A stretch of 64,000 bases of DNA from an uncultured Flavobacteriales bacterium (GCA_905479995.1 CAJQON010000040.1:1-64000), one strand, 5' to 3'; positions 20,001-28,374 are shown, counted from the stretch's first letter. The notes: generated from the sequence alone by a model not told the origin. Made by a program: numbers and translations.

Positions 20001-20253
20001 CACCAGGAGAAATTACTTCAATAAAGCTAGTACTTACAAATCCTTTAAAGACTTTGTAAACTTCTATTTTACTTGCTGTATAGATGTTGTGATAATTATC
20101 ATCCCAAAAGGATCTTTTACTAATTACTTTTCCTTCTACTATTAGTTGTGATTGATTGATTCTTGTATTAAAATTAACTTCTCTCATTTCTTGAGAAAAA
20201 GTTGATATTGAAAATAAGAATAAAGAAAGTACTAGTGTAAATATTTTTTTCAT
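17047..20253 (-). CDS. Secreted metzincin-like protease with IPT, PKD and T9SS sorting domains
   Basis: A signal peptide (MKKIFTLVLSLFLFSISTFSQ) is followed by an N-terminal region, an IPT/TIG domain near 190-285 (FTPTTVTAGTATQLTINGSN), a peptidase domain near 290-490, two PKD domains near 500-675, three tandem repeats of about 92 residues near 680-965 (each with DCG, a C at the strand end, PGA, YDVRV and CQITTP) and a T9SS C-terminal sorting domain ending KLVVR. The zinc site reads HELGHGHQLGH with a Met-turn-like GAIMHYS; this is the metzincin spacing of three His, but the usual Gly at the eighth position is Gln. It is expected to be secreted or attached at the cell surface and to cleave proteins; the substrate is unknown. 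It is monocistronic with its own terminator. Confidence 0.9.
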   Translation of the reverse strand: MKKIFTLVLSLFLFSISTFSQEMREVNFNTRINQSQLIVEGKVISKRSFWDDNYHNIYTASKIEVYKVFKGFVSTSFIEVISPGGIVGTQKEVVHPSLELDHDDIGIFMLTTNTVQTPNSPTLPIFQAYASEQGFIEYHLAENKASGVFDSFNNIDQQLYNTVSGLTNTGYMVVKPFSVKQFKTPSNKATPSITNFTPTTVTAGTATQLTINGSNFGATEGTVSFADANDGGSGFYDALSTQIISWSNTQIVVEVPDRAGTGNIRVTNTDPASITSGSSLTITYAELNVESDAISSGIDVAYPTQHIDENGSGGYTWQMFTDFASGAGNAAFVRAFESWTSCSGTKINWTIGSTTTTDVIASDGINVIRDDNGSELPNGTLGRCTSRYSGCINGSSIDWYVSELDIVFDDGTNWNYTTSAPGGSEYDFETVAVHELGHGHQLGHVISPGAIMHYSITNGTQNRTPSTNDLAAGNDVMSRSTGSTVCSQSTMTALSCAVAPVADFSGTPTSLCEGATVSFTDLSTNTPTGWSWSFTGGTPSTSTSQNPTITYSSAGTYAVTLTATNSSGSDGETKTGYITVNSCAVTPVADFSANATTVCDGNSLNFTDASTNTPTSWAWSFSPTTVTYLNSTSASSQNPEVQFNGAGNYSVTLVATNAFGFDTEVKSSYITANTCINNKLRAIDCGIVMSDYANFIMCEPDPGATDIEYEFSNAGLGYLQTISKRYKWRNVYMYLVPGIQNNTTYDVRVRSKKNGLWSNYGTTCQITTPANSITTQLRSNDCGTTLTDYIEYVMCDIVPGASDVEYEFSNTGLGYLQTVSKPYKWRNIYLYTVPGLQNNTVYDVRVKVKINGVWGNYGSICQITTPTSPITIKLRNSDCGKVISNYRHYILCDILPGATSFEFEFTNTSLSFNQVVSSSTRSLFVNQVPGIQLSTSYDVRVRGYVSGQWTDYGTICQITTPATARLGNVNPEEEVISEDEKIATNLDMVIYPNPNQGNFIYMDLKGLQANAELYVNDISGKTVHQQQLEADYGNYNGTLRFNEKLNAGFYMITVVSGTQKMTKKLVVR

Positions 20254-20361
20254 GAATATATTTTATATGTGTACATTGACTGCAAATTACATATATACTA
20301 CGAAAAACCCAAAAGATTGGTTGTCTTATTTTATTAAAAAAAAACTAGAAATAGTAATGCT

Positions 20362-21873
20362 TTAAATAAAGGTTTTAGCAGAAAGAATAGATGAATAATT
20401 TCGAATAAAGGTTATGCTCTTTGCCATCAAAGGTTGCATTTCAACATCATCTTCAACATAAGGAACATTTTTTCTGTACTCCGAAATGAAATTTTCAATA
20501 AATGGAGAAGATTTTAATGGTTTTCTGAATGATAAACCTTGAGCTGAATTCATAACTTCTACGCCTAAAATTTTCTCTAAGTTGTCTACCATTCGATACA
20601 CTTTAGTAGCAGCGTTGGCGCCCATACTTACGTGATCTTCTTGGCCGTTAGAAGAGTCTATCGTATCTACCGAACAAGGAGTAGCCAATTGTTTGTTTTG
20701 ACTAACTACTGAGGCTGCAGCGTATTGCGGAATCATAAAACCACTGTTTAAGCCTGGATTGGCTACCAAAAATGCTGGCAAACCTCGTTCTCCACCAATT
20801 AGTTTGTAGGTTCTTCGTTCAGAAATACTGCCCAACTCTGCTATGGCTAATCCTAAATAATCTAACGCCATTGCTAAAGGTTGACCGTGAAAGTTTCCTG
20901 CTGAAATAATTTCATCTTCATCAGGAAATATAGTTGGGTTATCAGTTACTGAATTAATTTCTTTTTCAAAAACAGTTTGTACGTGGCTAATTGTGTCTTT
21001 GCAAGCTCCATGAACCTGTGGAGAACACCTAAAAGAATAAGGGTCTTGCACATGCGCTTTTTCTTGCTCAATTATTTCACTTCCTTTTAAGGCTTTTTTA
21101 ATGTTTTGTGCAGTTATAAATTGTCCGTCATGAGGCCTTACTTTATGCACTAAATCATTAAATGGAGAAATTCTTCCATCATAGGCATCTATAGAGACTG
21201 CCGTTACAATATCGGCCATTACGCTTAGTTTTGTAGCTCTTAATAAGGAATGAATTCCGTAGGCACTCATAAATTGAGTTCCATTTAATAAGGCTAATCC
21301 TTCTTTAGATTTTAAGTTAATTGCATCCCAACCAAATTGCTTGTTAATGGCTTCAGCTGATGTTTTTTTACCTTGATAATTTACTTCACCTAAACCTAAT
21401 AAAGCGAGCGACATGTGTGCTAGTGGAGCTAAATCACCAGAGGCTCCTAAGGAACCTTGTTGGTAAATAACAGGAAAAATGTCGTTGTTGTAAAAATCTA
21501 CCAAACGTTGAATGGTTATCAATTGAACGCCAGAATGCCCATAGCTTAATCCTTGAATTTTAAGCAATAAAATGAGTTTAACAATCTCTTGAGGTACTTC
21601 TTCTCCTAATCCGCAAGCATGCGACATAACGAGGTTACGCTGTAGTTTTTCTAAGTCGTTAGATGATATTTCAGTGTCGCACAAAGAACCAAAACCAGTG
21701 TTGATTCCATAAATAGGTTTGTCGTGGGTGGCGAGTTTGTTGTCGAGGTAAGTTCTACATTTAACTATCAGTTCAGTTGCTTCTTCCGATAGTTCAATTT
21801 TTGTATTGTTGGATACTATGTTATTTATAGTTTCTAACGTTAACCAGTTTTTGTTAATTAAGTGTGTTCCCAT
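20362..21873 (-). CDS. hutH: Histidine ammonia-lyase
   Basis: HutH deaminates histidine to urocanate. The 503-residue protein contains the MIO-forming Ala-Ser-Gly in LGASGDLAPLAHMSLA near residues 141-156, GTNTGFG-like YGINTGFGSL near 59-68, and the family segments NGTQFMSAYG and RCSPQVHGACKD. The length is normal. No hutU, hutI or hutG is adjacent, so the pathway must be completed elsewhere, or the enzyme acts alone. Family members that use tyrosine or phenylalanine exist, but the motifs favour histidine. An imperfect palindrome lies in its upstream gap. Confidence 0.94.
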   Translation of the reverse strand: MGTHLINKNWLTLETINNIVSNNTKIELSEEATELIVKCRTYLDNKLATHDKPIYGINTGFGSLCDTEISSNDLEKLQRNLVMSHACGLGEEVPQEIVKLILLLKIQGLSYGHSGVQLITIQRLVDFYNNDIFPVIYQQGSLGASGDLAPLAHMSLALLGLGEVNYQGKKTSAEAINKQFGWDAINLKSKEGLALLNGTQFMSAYGIHSLLRATKLSVMADIVTAVSIDAYDGRISPFNDLVHKVRPHDGQFITAQNIKKALKGSEIIEQEKAHVQDPYSFRCSPQVHGACKDTISHVQTVFEKEINSVTDNPTIFPDEDEIISAGNFHGQPLAMALDYLGLAIAELGSISERRTYKLIGGERGLPAFLVANPGLNSGFMIPQYAAASVVSQNKQLATPCSVDTIDSSNGQEDHVSMGANAATKVYRMVDNLEKILGVEVMNSAQGLSFRKPLKSSPFIENFISEYRKNVPYVEDDVEMQPLMAKSITFIRNYSSILSAKTFI

Positions 21874-21916
21874 AATTTTTTAAGTTTATGCATTGTAGGA
21901 ACGAATCAATTTATCA

Positions 21917-21944
21917 ATTGTAAGCTAGATTTTAGCGTTACAAT
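21917..21944. promoter_or_regulatory. Imperfect palindrome upstream of hutH
   Basis: ATTGTAAGCTAgattTTAGCGTTACAAT is an inverted repeat with one bulged base, 44 bases before the hutH ATG. It lacks a T-run on either strand, so it looks more like an operator than a hisS terminator. The binding protein is unknown. Confidence 0.4.
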
Positions 21945-21960
21945 CAATTCACAATGGCGG

Positions 21961-23355
21961 TTATTTATTTTTTATAATTTCAATTAATTCGTCTGTAGTT
22001 GAAAATTTATGTTTTTCGTTTTCTGTTGCTTTTTTAACAAACAGTTCCCTATCTTGATTGGAAGAAACTACAAATTCTATGTTTTTTCTATCCACAAAAG
22101 TCATTTGTTTTTTCCATTTAGCTGCTTCCGGATAAATTTCAGCATTAATTTCAGCTTCTCTTAATGCAAAAAGCATTGGTAAAAAACATTCTTCATCTTT
22201 TGGATCTTGATTGGTAAACAATACTTGAGTAGAATCGCCTTCAAATTTTGGATACAACTCATTGTCTAATAATACATCGTAAATACGATCTGCACCAAAA
22301 GAAATTCCAACACCAGAGACATCTTTTAATCCAAATTTTCCGGTTAAGTCATCATATCTTCCACCACCACATATACTAGGAAAATTATCAACTTTAACTT
22401 CTATAATGGTTCCGGTATAATAACCTAAACCACGCGCTAAAGTTGGATCGAATTCGAGGTTAGCAGTTTTAATGCCTAAAGTTTTTAGTTTTTCAAAAAC
22501 AAAATTTAGTTCTTCAATTCCTTTCTGGCCATTAGCGGTATCTCCAATTTCAGACGATAAGTGTTTTAAGCCTTCTAGCATTGTTTCAAAATTAGAATCT
22601 AATTTGCTATTTACGCTTTTAATGCTGCATAAAACCATCAAATCTTCACAAGCTTTTTCCTTTATTCCTAATTCAATTAGTTCGGTTATTACTTTATCAA
22701 TTCCAATCTTATCTAGTTTATCTATTGCAACAACAATTTGTTCAAACTTGTCAGTTTCTCCAACAGATTCAACAATTCCTTGTAGTATTTTTCTGTTGTT
22801 AATAGATATAGTATAATTCAGTTTGTCTTGAAATAACTCACTAAAAACAGCATCAATAATTTTTATTAAATCCACTTCATTTAACAAAGAGTCAGAACCA
22901 ATAATGTCTGCATCGCATTGGTAAAATTCTCTATATCGTCCTTTTTGTGGTCTATCCGCTCTCCAAACGGGTTGAATCTGAAATCTTCTAAAAGGAAAAG
23001 TAATATCGTTTTGGTTTTGTACCACATAACGTGCAAAAGGAACAGTTAAGTCGTAGTGCAATGCTTTTTCTGCTATGGATCGAGTTAATCCATTGGAGTT
23101 TTTAGTAGCTAATGCATTTTCATCTGCTTTATTCAAATAATCTCCACTATTCAGAATTTTAAAAATGAGGTTATCACTTTCGTCTCCACCTGTACCAATT
23201 AGAGTAGATAGGTTTTCCATTGCAGGAGTTTCAATCTGCTCAAAACCGTATTTTTTGTACACGGCCTTAATGGTATCAAAGATGTAGTTCCTTCTGGCCA
23301 TTTGCGTTGGCGAAAAATCACGTGTTCCTTTTGGTATGCTCGGTTTATTACTCAT
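21961..23355 (-). CDS. hisS: Histidyl-tRNA synthetase
   Basis: HisS charges tRNA-His. This class II synthetase begins KPSIPKGTRDFSPTQM, has motif 1 around residues 40-60, motif 2 FRRFQIQPVWRADRPQKGRYREF near 120-143, the histidine-A loop LARGLGYYTGTIIE near 303-316 and motif 3 GGGRYDDL plus SGVGISFGADRI near 330-353. A C-terminal anticodon-binding domain completes 464 residues. The gene is followed by hutH in the same direction, linked only by position. Confidence 0.97.
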   Translation of the reverse strand: MSNKPSIPKGTRDFSPTQMARRNYIFDTIKAVYKKYGFEQIETPAMENLSTLIGTGGDESDNLIFKILNSGDYLNKADENALATKNSNGLTRSIAEKALHYDLTVPFARYVVQNQNDITFPFRRFQIQPVWRADRPQKGRYREFYQCDADIIGSDSLLNEVDLIKIIDAVFSELFQDKLNYTISINNRKILQGIVESVGETDKFEQIVVAIDKLDKIGIDKVITELIELGIKEKACEDLMVLCSIKSVNSKLDSNFETMLEGLKHLSSEIGDTANGQKGIEELNFVFEKLKTLGIKTANLEFDPTLARGLGYYTGTIIEVKVDNFPSICGGGRYDDLTGKFGLKDVSGVGISFGADRIYDVLLDNELYPKFEGDSTQVLFTNQDPKDEECFLPMLFALREAEINAEIYPEAAKWKKQMTFVDRKNIEFVVSSNQDRELFVKKATENEKHKFSTTDELIEIIKNK

Positions 23356-23435
23356 TCTTAATTATTGAGATGCTAAATTAATAATCTAATGTTTTACCTC
23401 ATATTATATGTGAATTAATCTTAACTTTAATTTTA

Positions 23436-24014
23436 ATGGATTTTAAAGGTGCAAAAAAATATATTTTAGATCGGTTGGAGTCGGAGTTAAACCCAAATTT
23501 ACATTATCATGGTGTACATCATACTATAGACGTATATGAGGCATCCATCCGTATTTCTGAAATGGAAGACTTGTCTCAAGAAGAAAAGGTAATTGTAAAT
23601 ACTGCAGCTTTATATCATGATGCTGGATTCCTTTGTGAGTTTAAAAACAATGAAGCTGTAGGTGCAAGATTAGCTAGATTTGTTTTGGCTAAGTATGGTT
23701 ATAATAGTATTCAGATTGAAAATATTGTGGATATTATTTTGTCAACAAAAAGTACAATACTACCTACTACAAAGTATGAAAAGATAATGAGCGATGCTGA
23801 TTATGATTATTTAGGAAGAAATGATGTGAACGAAATTGCAGATACCTTGAGACGAGAATTGTATGAATACGGCTTTAAATATTCAGCTGAAGCGTGGAAC
23901 GAAAAGCAGCTAAATTTTTTAGCTAAACACAGTTATTATACAGCTTCTTCATTGGAGTTAAGACGGCCAAAAAAACTAGCTTATTATGAGCAGTTAAAAG
24001 GCTTGAAGTTTTAA
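23436..24014 (+). CDS. HD-domain phosphohydrolase-like protein
   Basis: The 192-residue protein has the HD-superfamily metal site: HYHGVHHTIDVYEAS near residues 23-37 gives the first His, LYHDAGF near 60-66 the HD pair, and ADYDYLGR near 120 a later Asp. Members hydrolyse phosphate monoesters or cyclic and other nucleotides; the substrate here is not clear. It stands alone, divergent from hisS, with a hairpin terminator that overlaps its stop codon. Confidence 0.85.
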   Translation: MDFKGAKKYILDRLESELNPNLHYHGVHHTIDVYEASIRISEMEDLSQEEKVIVNTAALYHDAGFLCEFKNNEAVGARLARFVLAKYGYNSIQIENIVDIILSTKSTILPTTKYEKIMSDADYDYLGRNDVNEIADTLRRELYEYGFKYSAEAWNEKQLNFLAKHSYYTASSLELRRPKKLAYYEQLKGLKF

Positions 24015-24030
24015 CTCCAAGCCTTCTTTT
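24000..24030. terminator. Terminator between HD-domain gene and ettA
   Basis: GGCTTGAAGTT-TT-AACTCCAAGCC forms an 11-bp stem with one mismatch and is followed by TTCTTTT. The left arm overlaps the last codons and stop of the HD gene. A TTTT follows on the other strand too, so it may also stop ettA transcripts. Confidence 0.75.
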
Positions 24031-24031
24031 A

Positions 24032-25717
24032 CTAATTTTTTACTAATTTTTTGTATTTGAATCGAGTAGGTTCGGTTCCTAAACGTTTTCTTCTGTTTTC
24101 TTCATAATCAGAATAAGAACCTTCAAAATAAACCACTTCTGAGTTACCTTCAAATGCTAAAATGTGCGTACAAATACGATCTAAAAACCACCTGTCGTGA
24201 GAAATTACAACTGCACAACCAGCAAAATGTTCTAGACCTTCTTCTAAGGCTCTAATGGCATTTACATCCAAATCGTTGGTAGGCTCATCCAGTAATAAAA
24301 CATTGGCTTCTTGTTTAATGGCCATGGCCAAATGTAAACGGTTTCTTTCTCCACCAGATAAAATACCTACTTTTTTATTTTGATCTGATCCTTGAAAGTT
24401 AAATCGTGATAAATAAGCTCTAGAGTTAATCGTTTTCCCACCAAACTCCATCATTTCTGTTCCTCCAGAAAATACTTCGAAAATGGTTTTGTCGTCATCT
24501 AAATCTTCATGCGATTGATCTACATAGCCTAATTCAACAGTTTCTCCAACTTTAAATGTTCCGATATCTGGTGTTTCTTCACCCATTATCATTCTAAATA
24601 GGGTTGTTTTACCGGCACCGTTAGGTCCAATAATTCCAACAATACCAGCTGGAGGTAATTTAAATGTTAAGTTGTCATACAATAGTTTTTCATCATAAGC
24701 TTTGGAAATATCGGTAGCGTCCAACACTTCATTTCCTAAACGAGGACCGTTAGGTATGAATAACTCTAATTTAGCTTCTTTTTCATTGGCACTTTCGCTT
24801 AATAATTTGTCGTAATTGGCCAAACGTGCCTTGGATTTCGATTGTCTTCCTTTGGCATTCATCTGCGTCCATTCTAACTCTCGTTTTAATATTTTTCTTC
24901 GTTTACTTTCTGTTTTTTCTTCTTGTTCTAAACGTTTTGATTTTTGATCTAACCAAGAAGAATAATTTCCTTTCCAAGGAATACCATGACCTCTGTCCAA
25001 TTCTAAAATCCAACCTGCCACGTTATCTAAAAAGTATCTATCGTGGGTAATAGCGATTACCGTTCCAGCATATTGTTGTAAATGTTGTTCCAACCAAAAA
25101 ACAGATTCGGTATCCAAGTGATTGGTAGGCTCATCTAACAATAAAATGTCTGGTTGTTTTAACAATAAACGACAGAGAGCAACTCTTCTTAATTCACCAC
25201 CAGATAAATTTTTGACTAGAGCATCTTCTGGTGGACAGTTTAACGCATCCATTGCTCTAGAAAGTTGAGTGTCTAGTTCCCAGGCATTTAATGCATCAAT
25301 TCTATCTTGTAATTCTGCTTGACGCTTCATTACTTCTTCCATTTTATCTGGGTTATCTAAAACTTCTGGATCTCCAAAACTGTTGTTTACAGCTTCATAT
25401 TCAGCTAAAACATCAATGGTTTCTTGCGCTCCTTCTTGTACTATTTCTTTTACTGTTTTGGTTTCATCCAATTTTGGTTCTTGCTCCAAGTAACCAACAG
25501 AATAACCATTTGCAAAAGTTACATCTCCTTGGTATTGCTCTTCAACACCAGCAATAATTTTCATTACGGTAGACTTACCCGATCCGTTTAATCCTATTAT
25601 TCCAATTTTAGCACCATAATAGAAAGACAAGTAAATGTCTTTTAAAATTACATTGCCATTTGGTAGGGTTTTCCCTACTTTATCCATCGAAAAAATTACT
25701 TTCTTGTCATCACTCAT
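24032..25717 (-). CDS. ettA: Energy-dependent translational throttle protein EttA (ABC-F)
   Basis: EttA is an ABC-F ATPase that binds the ribosomal E site and gates early elongation according to the ATP/ADP ratio. Two ABC domains are present, with Walker A GLNGSGKST near residue 40 and GPNGAGKTT near 350, signatures LSGGELRR near 170 and LSGGERNR near 455, and a linker rich in Lys/Arg (SWLDQKSKRLEQEEK). The FEGSYSDYEE tail fits EttA. I use the ATG at 25717; the track starts two codons earlier at a TTG. The final length is 561 residues. Confidence 0.95.
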   Translation of the reverse strand: MSDDKKVIFSMDKVGKTLPNGNVILKDIYLSFYYGAKIGIIGLNGSGKSTVMKIIAGVEEQYQGDVTFANGYSVGYLEQEPKLDETKTVKEIVQEGAQETIDVLAEYEAVNNSFGDPEVLDNPDKMEEVMKRQAELQDRIDALNAWELDTQLSRAMDALNCPPEDALVKNLSGGELRRVALCRLLLKQPDILLLDEPTNHLDTESVFWLEQHLQQYAGTVIAITHDRYFLDNVAGWILELDRGHGIPWKGNYSSWLDQKSKRLEQEEKTESKRRKILKRELEWTQMNAKGRQSKSKARLANYDKLLSESANEKEAKLELFIPNGPRLGNEVLDATDISKAYDEKLLYDNLTFKLPPAGIVGIIGPNGAGKTTLFRMIMGEETPDIGTFKVGETVELGYVDQSHEDLDDDKTIFEVFSGGTEMMEFGGKTINSRAYLSRFNFQGSDQNKKVGILSGGERNRLHLAMAIKQEANVLLLDEPTNDLDVNAIRALEEGLEHFAGCAVVISHDRWFLDRICTHILAFEGNSEVVYFEGSYSDYEENRRKRLGTEPTRFKYKKLVKN

Positions 25718-25812
25718 ATTCAATCAAAAGTTAAATGTTTGAATTCCAAAGATAATTAAAAGTATGTCTTAAGATTCATCTTAAAATATATTTTATTCAC
25801 GTTGAGTATTGG

Positions 25813-25820
25813 TACTTTTG
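25813..25820 (+). promoter_or_regulatory. Probable -7 box of the GNAT-ubiA-sanA unit
   Basis: TACTTTTG matches TAnnTTTG and lies 13 bases before the GNAT ATG. A convincing TTG at the -33 distance was not found, only a T-rich stretch. Confidence 0.4.
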
Positions 25821-25833
25821 AGTTTATTGTAAA

Positions 25834-26379
25834 ATGGAAAATTTAGAACTAATAGTTGATGAAAATACCTCCTTGTCTCTTTACCAAGAAAAAGATGCAA
25901 AAGAACTGTTTACATTAATTAATAGTAACCATACTCATTTTAAAGAATGGTTGCCCTGGTTAGATTACAATACTAAAGTTGAAGATACACAGAAATTTAT
26001 TTTGGAATGTAATGCCAACTATAAAAAAGGAGTTAATTTAACGTTAGGAATTCATTACGAGGGTAAAATTGTTGGTTCGGTTAGTTTTAATACCATAAGC
26101 CCCATTCATAAAAAAGCGGAAATAGGCTATATGCTTAGTGAGGATTATACTGGTAAAGGCATAATGATAAAATGTTGTAAGGCGCTGATTAATTTTGGAT
26201 TTGAAAAACTAAAATTAAATAGAGTTGCCATTTTATGTGCTACAGAAAACATTAAAAGTAGAGCAGTACCTGAAAAACTAGGGTTTAAATTAGAAGGAAT
26301 TCTAGAACAAAACGAATGGTTACTGGACCGTTTTGTTGATCATGCCCATTATGGAATGTTAAATGAAAATTGGAAATGA
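25834..26379 (+). CDS. GNAT-family N-acetyltransferase, RimJ/RimL-like
   Basis: The 181-residue protein matches the RimJ/RimL/RimL-like GNAT branch: HFKEWLPWLDYN near residues 36-47, GSVSFNTISPIHKKAEIGYMLSEDYTGKGI near 77-108 (the acetyl-CoA loop), and LGFKLEGILEQNE near 150. It acetylates an amino group of a protein N-terminus or small molecule using acetyl-CoA; the target is not visible. Its TGA overlaps the ATG of the following prenyltransferase gene (ATGA), so the two are translationally coupled. Confidence 0.9.
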   Translation: MENLELIVDENTSLSLYQEKDAKELFTLINSNHTHFKEWLPWLDYNTKVEDTQKFILECNANYKKGVNLTLGIHYEGKIVGSVSFNTISPIHKKAEIGYMLSEDYTGKGIMIKCCKALINFGFEKLKLNRVAILCATENIKSRAVPEKLGFKLEGILEQNEWLLDRFVDHAHYGMLNENWK

Positions 26380-27230
26380 AAAATTATCTCTCGCTCATAA
26401 AATTTAGCCACACTATTTTTGCTTTACCTTTTGCATTAATTGGTTTCTTTTTGGCCATAAATAGTACTGGGTTTGAAACCAATTGGATGACTTTAATCTA
26501 TGTGGTATTGTGTATGGTTTTTGCCCGAAGTGCAGCTATGGCATTTAACCGCTACATAGATCGTGAAATCGATTTGGCCAATCCAAGAACAGCAGAGGTA
26601 AGAGAAATTCCTAACGGAACAATTACAGCAAAAAATGCACTCGTATTTGTGCTCATTAATTGTGCTCTCTTTATTGGAACCACCTATTTAATTAATCCAC
26701 TTTGTTTTTACTTATCGCCAGTTGCTTTAGCAGTTGTATTAGGTTATAGCTTAACCAAACGATTTACAGCTTTGTGCCATTTGGTATTAGGAATAGGATT
26801 GTCGTTAGCGCCTATAGGAGCTTATTTGGCGGTAACAGGTCAGTTCGATTGGTTGCCACTTTTCTTTTCTTTTGCTGTATTGTTTTGGGTAAGTGGTTTC
26901 GATATTATTTATGCCTTACAAGATGAAGAATTTGATAAGAAGCAAAAGTTGCATTCTATTCCAGTGTTGTTAGGAAAGAAAAAGGCATTGATGCTTTCTA
27001 ACGTTTTACACCTATTTACAGCTGCCTTTATTTTGTATGCAGGTTATTATGCCAATTTAGGTTTGTTTTATTGGATAGGAAGTGGCCTGTTTATTGCATT
27101 GTTAATATATCAGCATTTAATTGTAAAGCCGAACGATTTAAGTAAAGTAAACCTGGCTTTTTTTACTACCAACGGTATTGCCAGTGCGCTTTTTGCAGCT
27201 TTCGTTTTGCTTGAATTATATTTAAAGTAA
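26376..27230 (+). CDS. mqnP: UbiA-family prenyltransferase, probably MqnP
   Basis: This 284-residue membrane protein has about eight hydrophobic segments and both Asp-rich motifs of the UbiA superfamily: NRYIDREIDLAN near residues 58-69 and DEEFDKKQKLHSIP near 185-198. It should attach a polyprenyl chain to an aromatic acid at the membrane. Because mqnB and mqnD are in the window, the naphthoate prenyltransferase MqnP of the futalosine pathway is the best guess; UbiA itself would be the alternative. The track begins at a TTG (26370), but the ATG at 26376 overlaps the GNAT stop as ATGA and is the better start. Confidence 0.85.
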   Translation: MKNYLSLIKFSHTIFALPFALIGFFLAINSTGFETNWMTLIYVVLCMVFARSAAMAFNRYIDREIDLANPRTAEVREIPNGTITAKNALVFVLINCALFIGTTYLINPLCFYLSPVALAVVLGYSLTKRFTALCHLVLGIGLSLAPIGAYLAVTGQFDWLPLFFSFAVLFWVSGFDIIYALQDEEFDKKQKLHSIPVLLGKKKALMLSNVLHLFTAAFILYAGYYANLGLFYWIGSGLFIALLIYQHLIVKPNDLSKVNLAFFTTNGIASALFAAFVLLELYLK

Positions 27231-27895
27231 TGAAGCGGATTTTAACAAGCATTAAAAAAATAATCTTTAACAAATGGCTACTGCTGTTTGTTGGGTGCTT
27301 GTTTTTATTTGTGTTTTTATCCAATCTTATTATCATAAAGTCTACTCAAGATGACATTTATGAAACTGTAGCTAGTACGCCTGTAAAAGAGGTAGGATTA
27401 ATTTTAGGTACGAGTAGGTATACTTCATGGGGAGGAACCAATTTATATTTTAAATACAGAATTAATGCAGCAGCAGCACTTTACAAAAGCGGTAAAATAA
27501 AACACATTATTGTAAGTGGTGATAATAGTTTAAAATCTTACAATGAACCTCGAGAAATGTTAAACGCTTTAATGGCTAAAGGAATTCCAGAGGATGCTAT
27601 TACGTTAGATTTTGCCGGATTTAGAACTTTAGACTCCGTAGTAAGATGTAAAGAAGTTTTTGGTCAGAGTGACATAATTATTATTTCACAACGGTTTCAT
27701 GTAGAGCGGGCGCTCTTTATTGCTAATAAATATAGCATGAAAGCAATTGGCTTTGCAGCAAAAGATGTTCCCGATCAATACTCATATAAAACAAAATATC
27801 GCGAATATTTGGCCAAAACCAAGGCGGTAATCGACCTTTATTTAATCAACAAAAAACCTAAATTCTTAGGTAAAGCAGAAAAAATAAACGTATAA
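27230..27895 (+). CDS. SanA/YdcF-like (DUF218) membrane-anchored protein
   Basis: The 221-residue protein has one N-terminal membrane anchor (about residues 14-36) and a periplasmic DUF218 domain with LILGTSRYTSWGGTNLYFKYR, HIIVSGDN, EPREM and IISQRFHVERALFIA. These segments characterise SanA/ElyC/YdcF proteins, linked to envelope barrier function. The first base of the ATG is the last base of the preceding stop (TAATG), so it is part of the GNAT-ubiA unit. The molecular activity of the family is not settled. Confidence 0.88.
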   Translation: MKRILTSIKKIIFNKWLLLFVGCLFLFVFLSNLIIIKSTQDDIYETVASTPVKEVGLILGTSRYTSWGGTNLYFKYRINAAAALYKSGKIKHIIVSGDNSLKSYNEPREMLNALMAKGIPEDAITLDFAGFRTLDSVVRCKEVFGQSDIIIISQRFHVERALFIANKYSMKAIGFAAKDVPDQYSYKTKYREYLAKTKAVIDLYLINKKPKFLGKAEKINV

Positions 27896-27907
27896 GCTTA
27901 AATTATT

Positions 27908-27926
27908 CTAACTGACAGTCAGTTAG
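27908..27926. promoter_or_regulatory. Perfect 19-bp palindrome upstream of the PadR gene
   Basis: CTAACTGAC-A-GTCAGTTAG is a perfect inverted repeat 25 bases upstream of the -33 TTG of the PadR promoter. It has no T-run and is too tight for a terminator hairpin, so it is a candidate operator, possibly for the PadR protein itself. Confidence 0.5.
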
Positions 27927-27951
27927 TTGTGATTTATTTTAGTACTATGTA

Positions 27952-27983
27952 TTGCATAATACAATTTAAAACCTATATCTTTG
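27952..27983 (+). promoter_or_regulatory. Bacteroidota-type promoter of the PadR-PspC unit
   Basis: TTG at 27952-27954, 21 bases, then TATCTTTG at 27976-27983 match TTG-N17..23-TAnnTTTG. The PadR ATG at 28008 is 24 bases past the -7 box. This also argues against the track's TTG start at 27981, which lies inside the -7 box. Confidence 0.72.
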
Positions 27984-28007
27984 CATTGTAATTTAACGAG
28001 AGTAGAA

Positions 28008-28331
28008 ATGAAAATTGAAAATACTAAAGCACAAATGCGGAAAGGAGTTTTAGAATATTGTATTCTATCCATTCTAAAAAGTGGTGAAGCTTATCCATCT
28101 GAAATAATTGATAAATTAAAAGAAGCAAAATTAATTGTTGTCGAAGGCACGCTTTATCCCTTACTAACCAGATTAAAAAATGCAGGGATTTTGACTTACC
28201 GTTGGGAAGAATCAAAATCTGGACCTCCAAGAAAATACTATCAACTCACCAAAATAGGAGAGGAGTTTTTAAAAGAACTCGAAACCACATGGAATGAATT
28301 GGTTAAAGCGGTAAAGTTAACAAGTAAATAA
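28008..28331 (+). CDS. PadR-family transcriptional regulator
   Basis: This 107-residue winged-helix protein has the PadR layout: MRKGVLEYCILSILKSGEAY near residues 9-28, then a recognition helix region EGTLYPLLTRLKNAGIL, the wing ESKSGPPRKYYQLTKIGEEFL and a short C-terminal helix. It should repress a promoter in response to a ligand or envelope stress. I start it at the ATG at 28008; the track adds nine residues from a TTG inside the promoter. It is followed after 43 bases by the PspC-domain gene, a pairing that suggests it regulates its own unit. Confidence 0.93.
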   Translation: MKIENTKAQMRKGVLEYCILSILKSGEAYPSEIIDKLKEAKLIVVEGTLYPLLTRLKNAGILTYRWEESKSGPPRKYYQLTKIGEEFLKELETTWNELVKAVKLTSK

Positions 28332-28374
28332 AAGCATCAACAACAGAAAAGGCAATAGACTAAATTATATTAAA

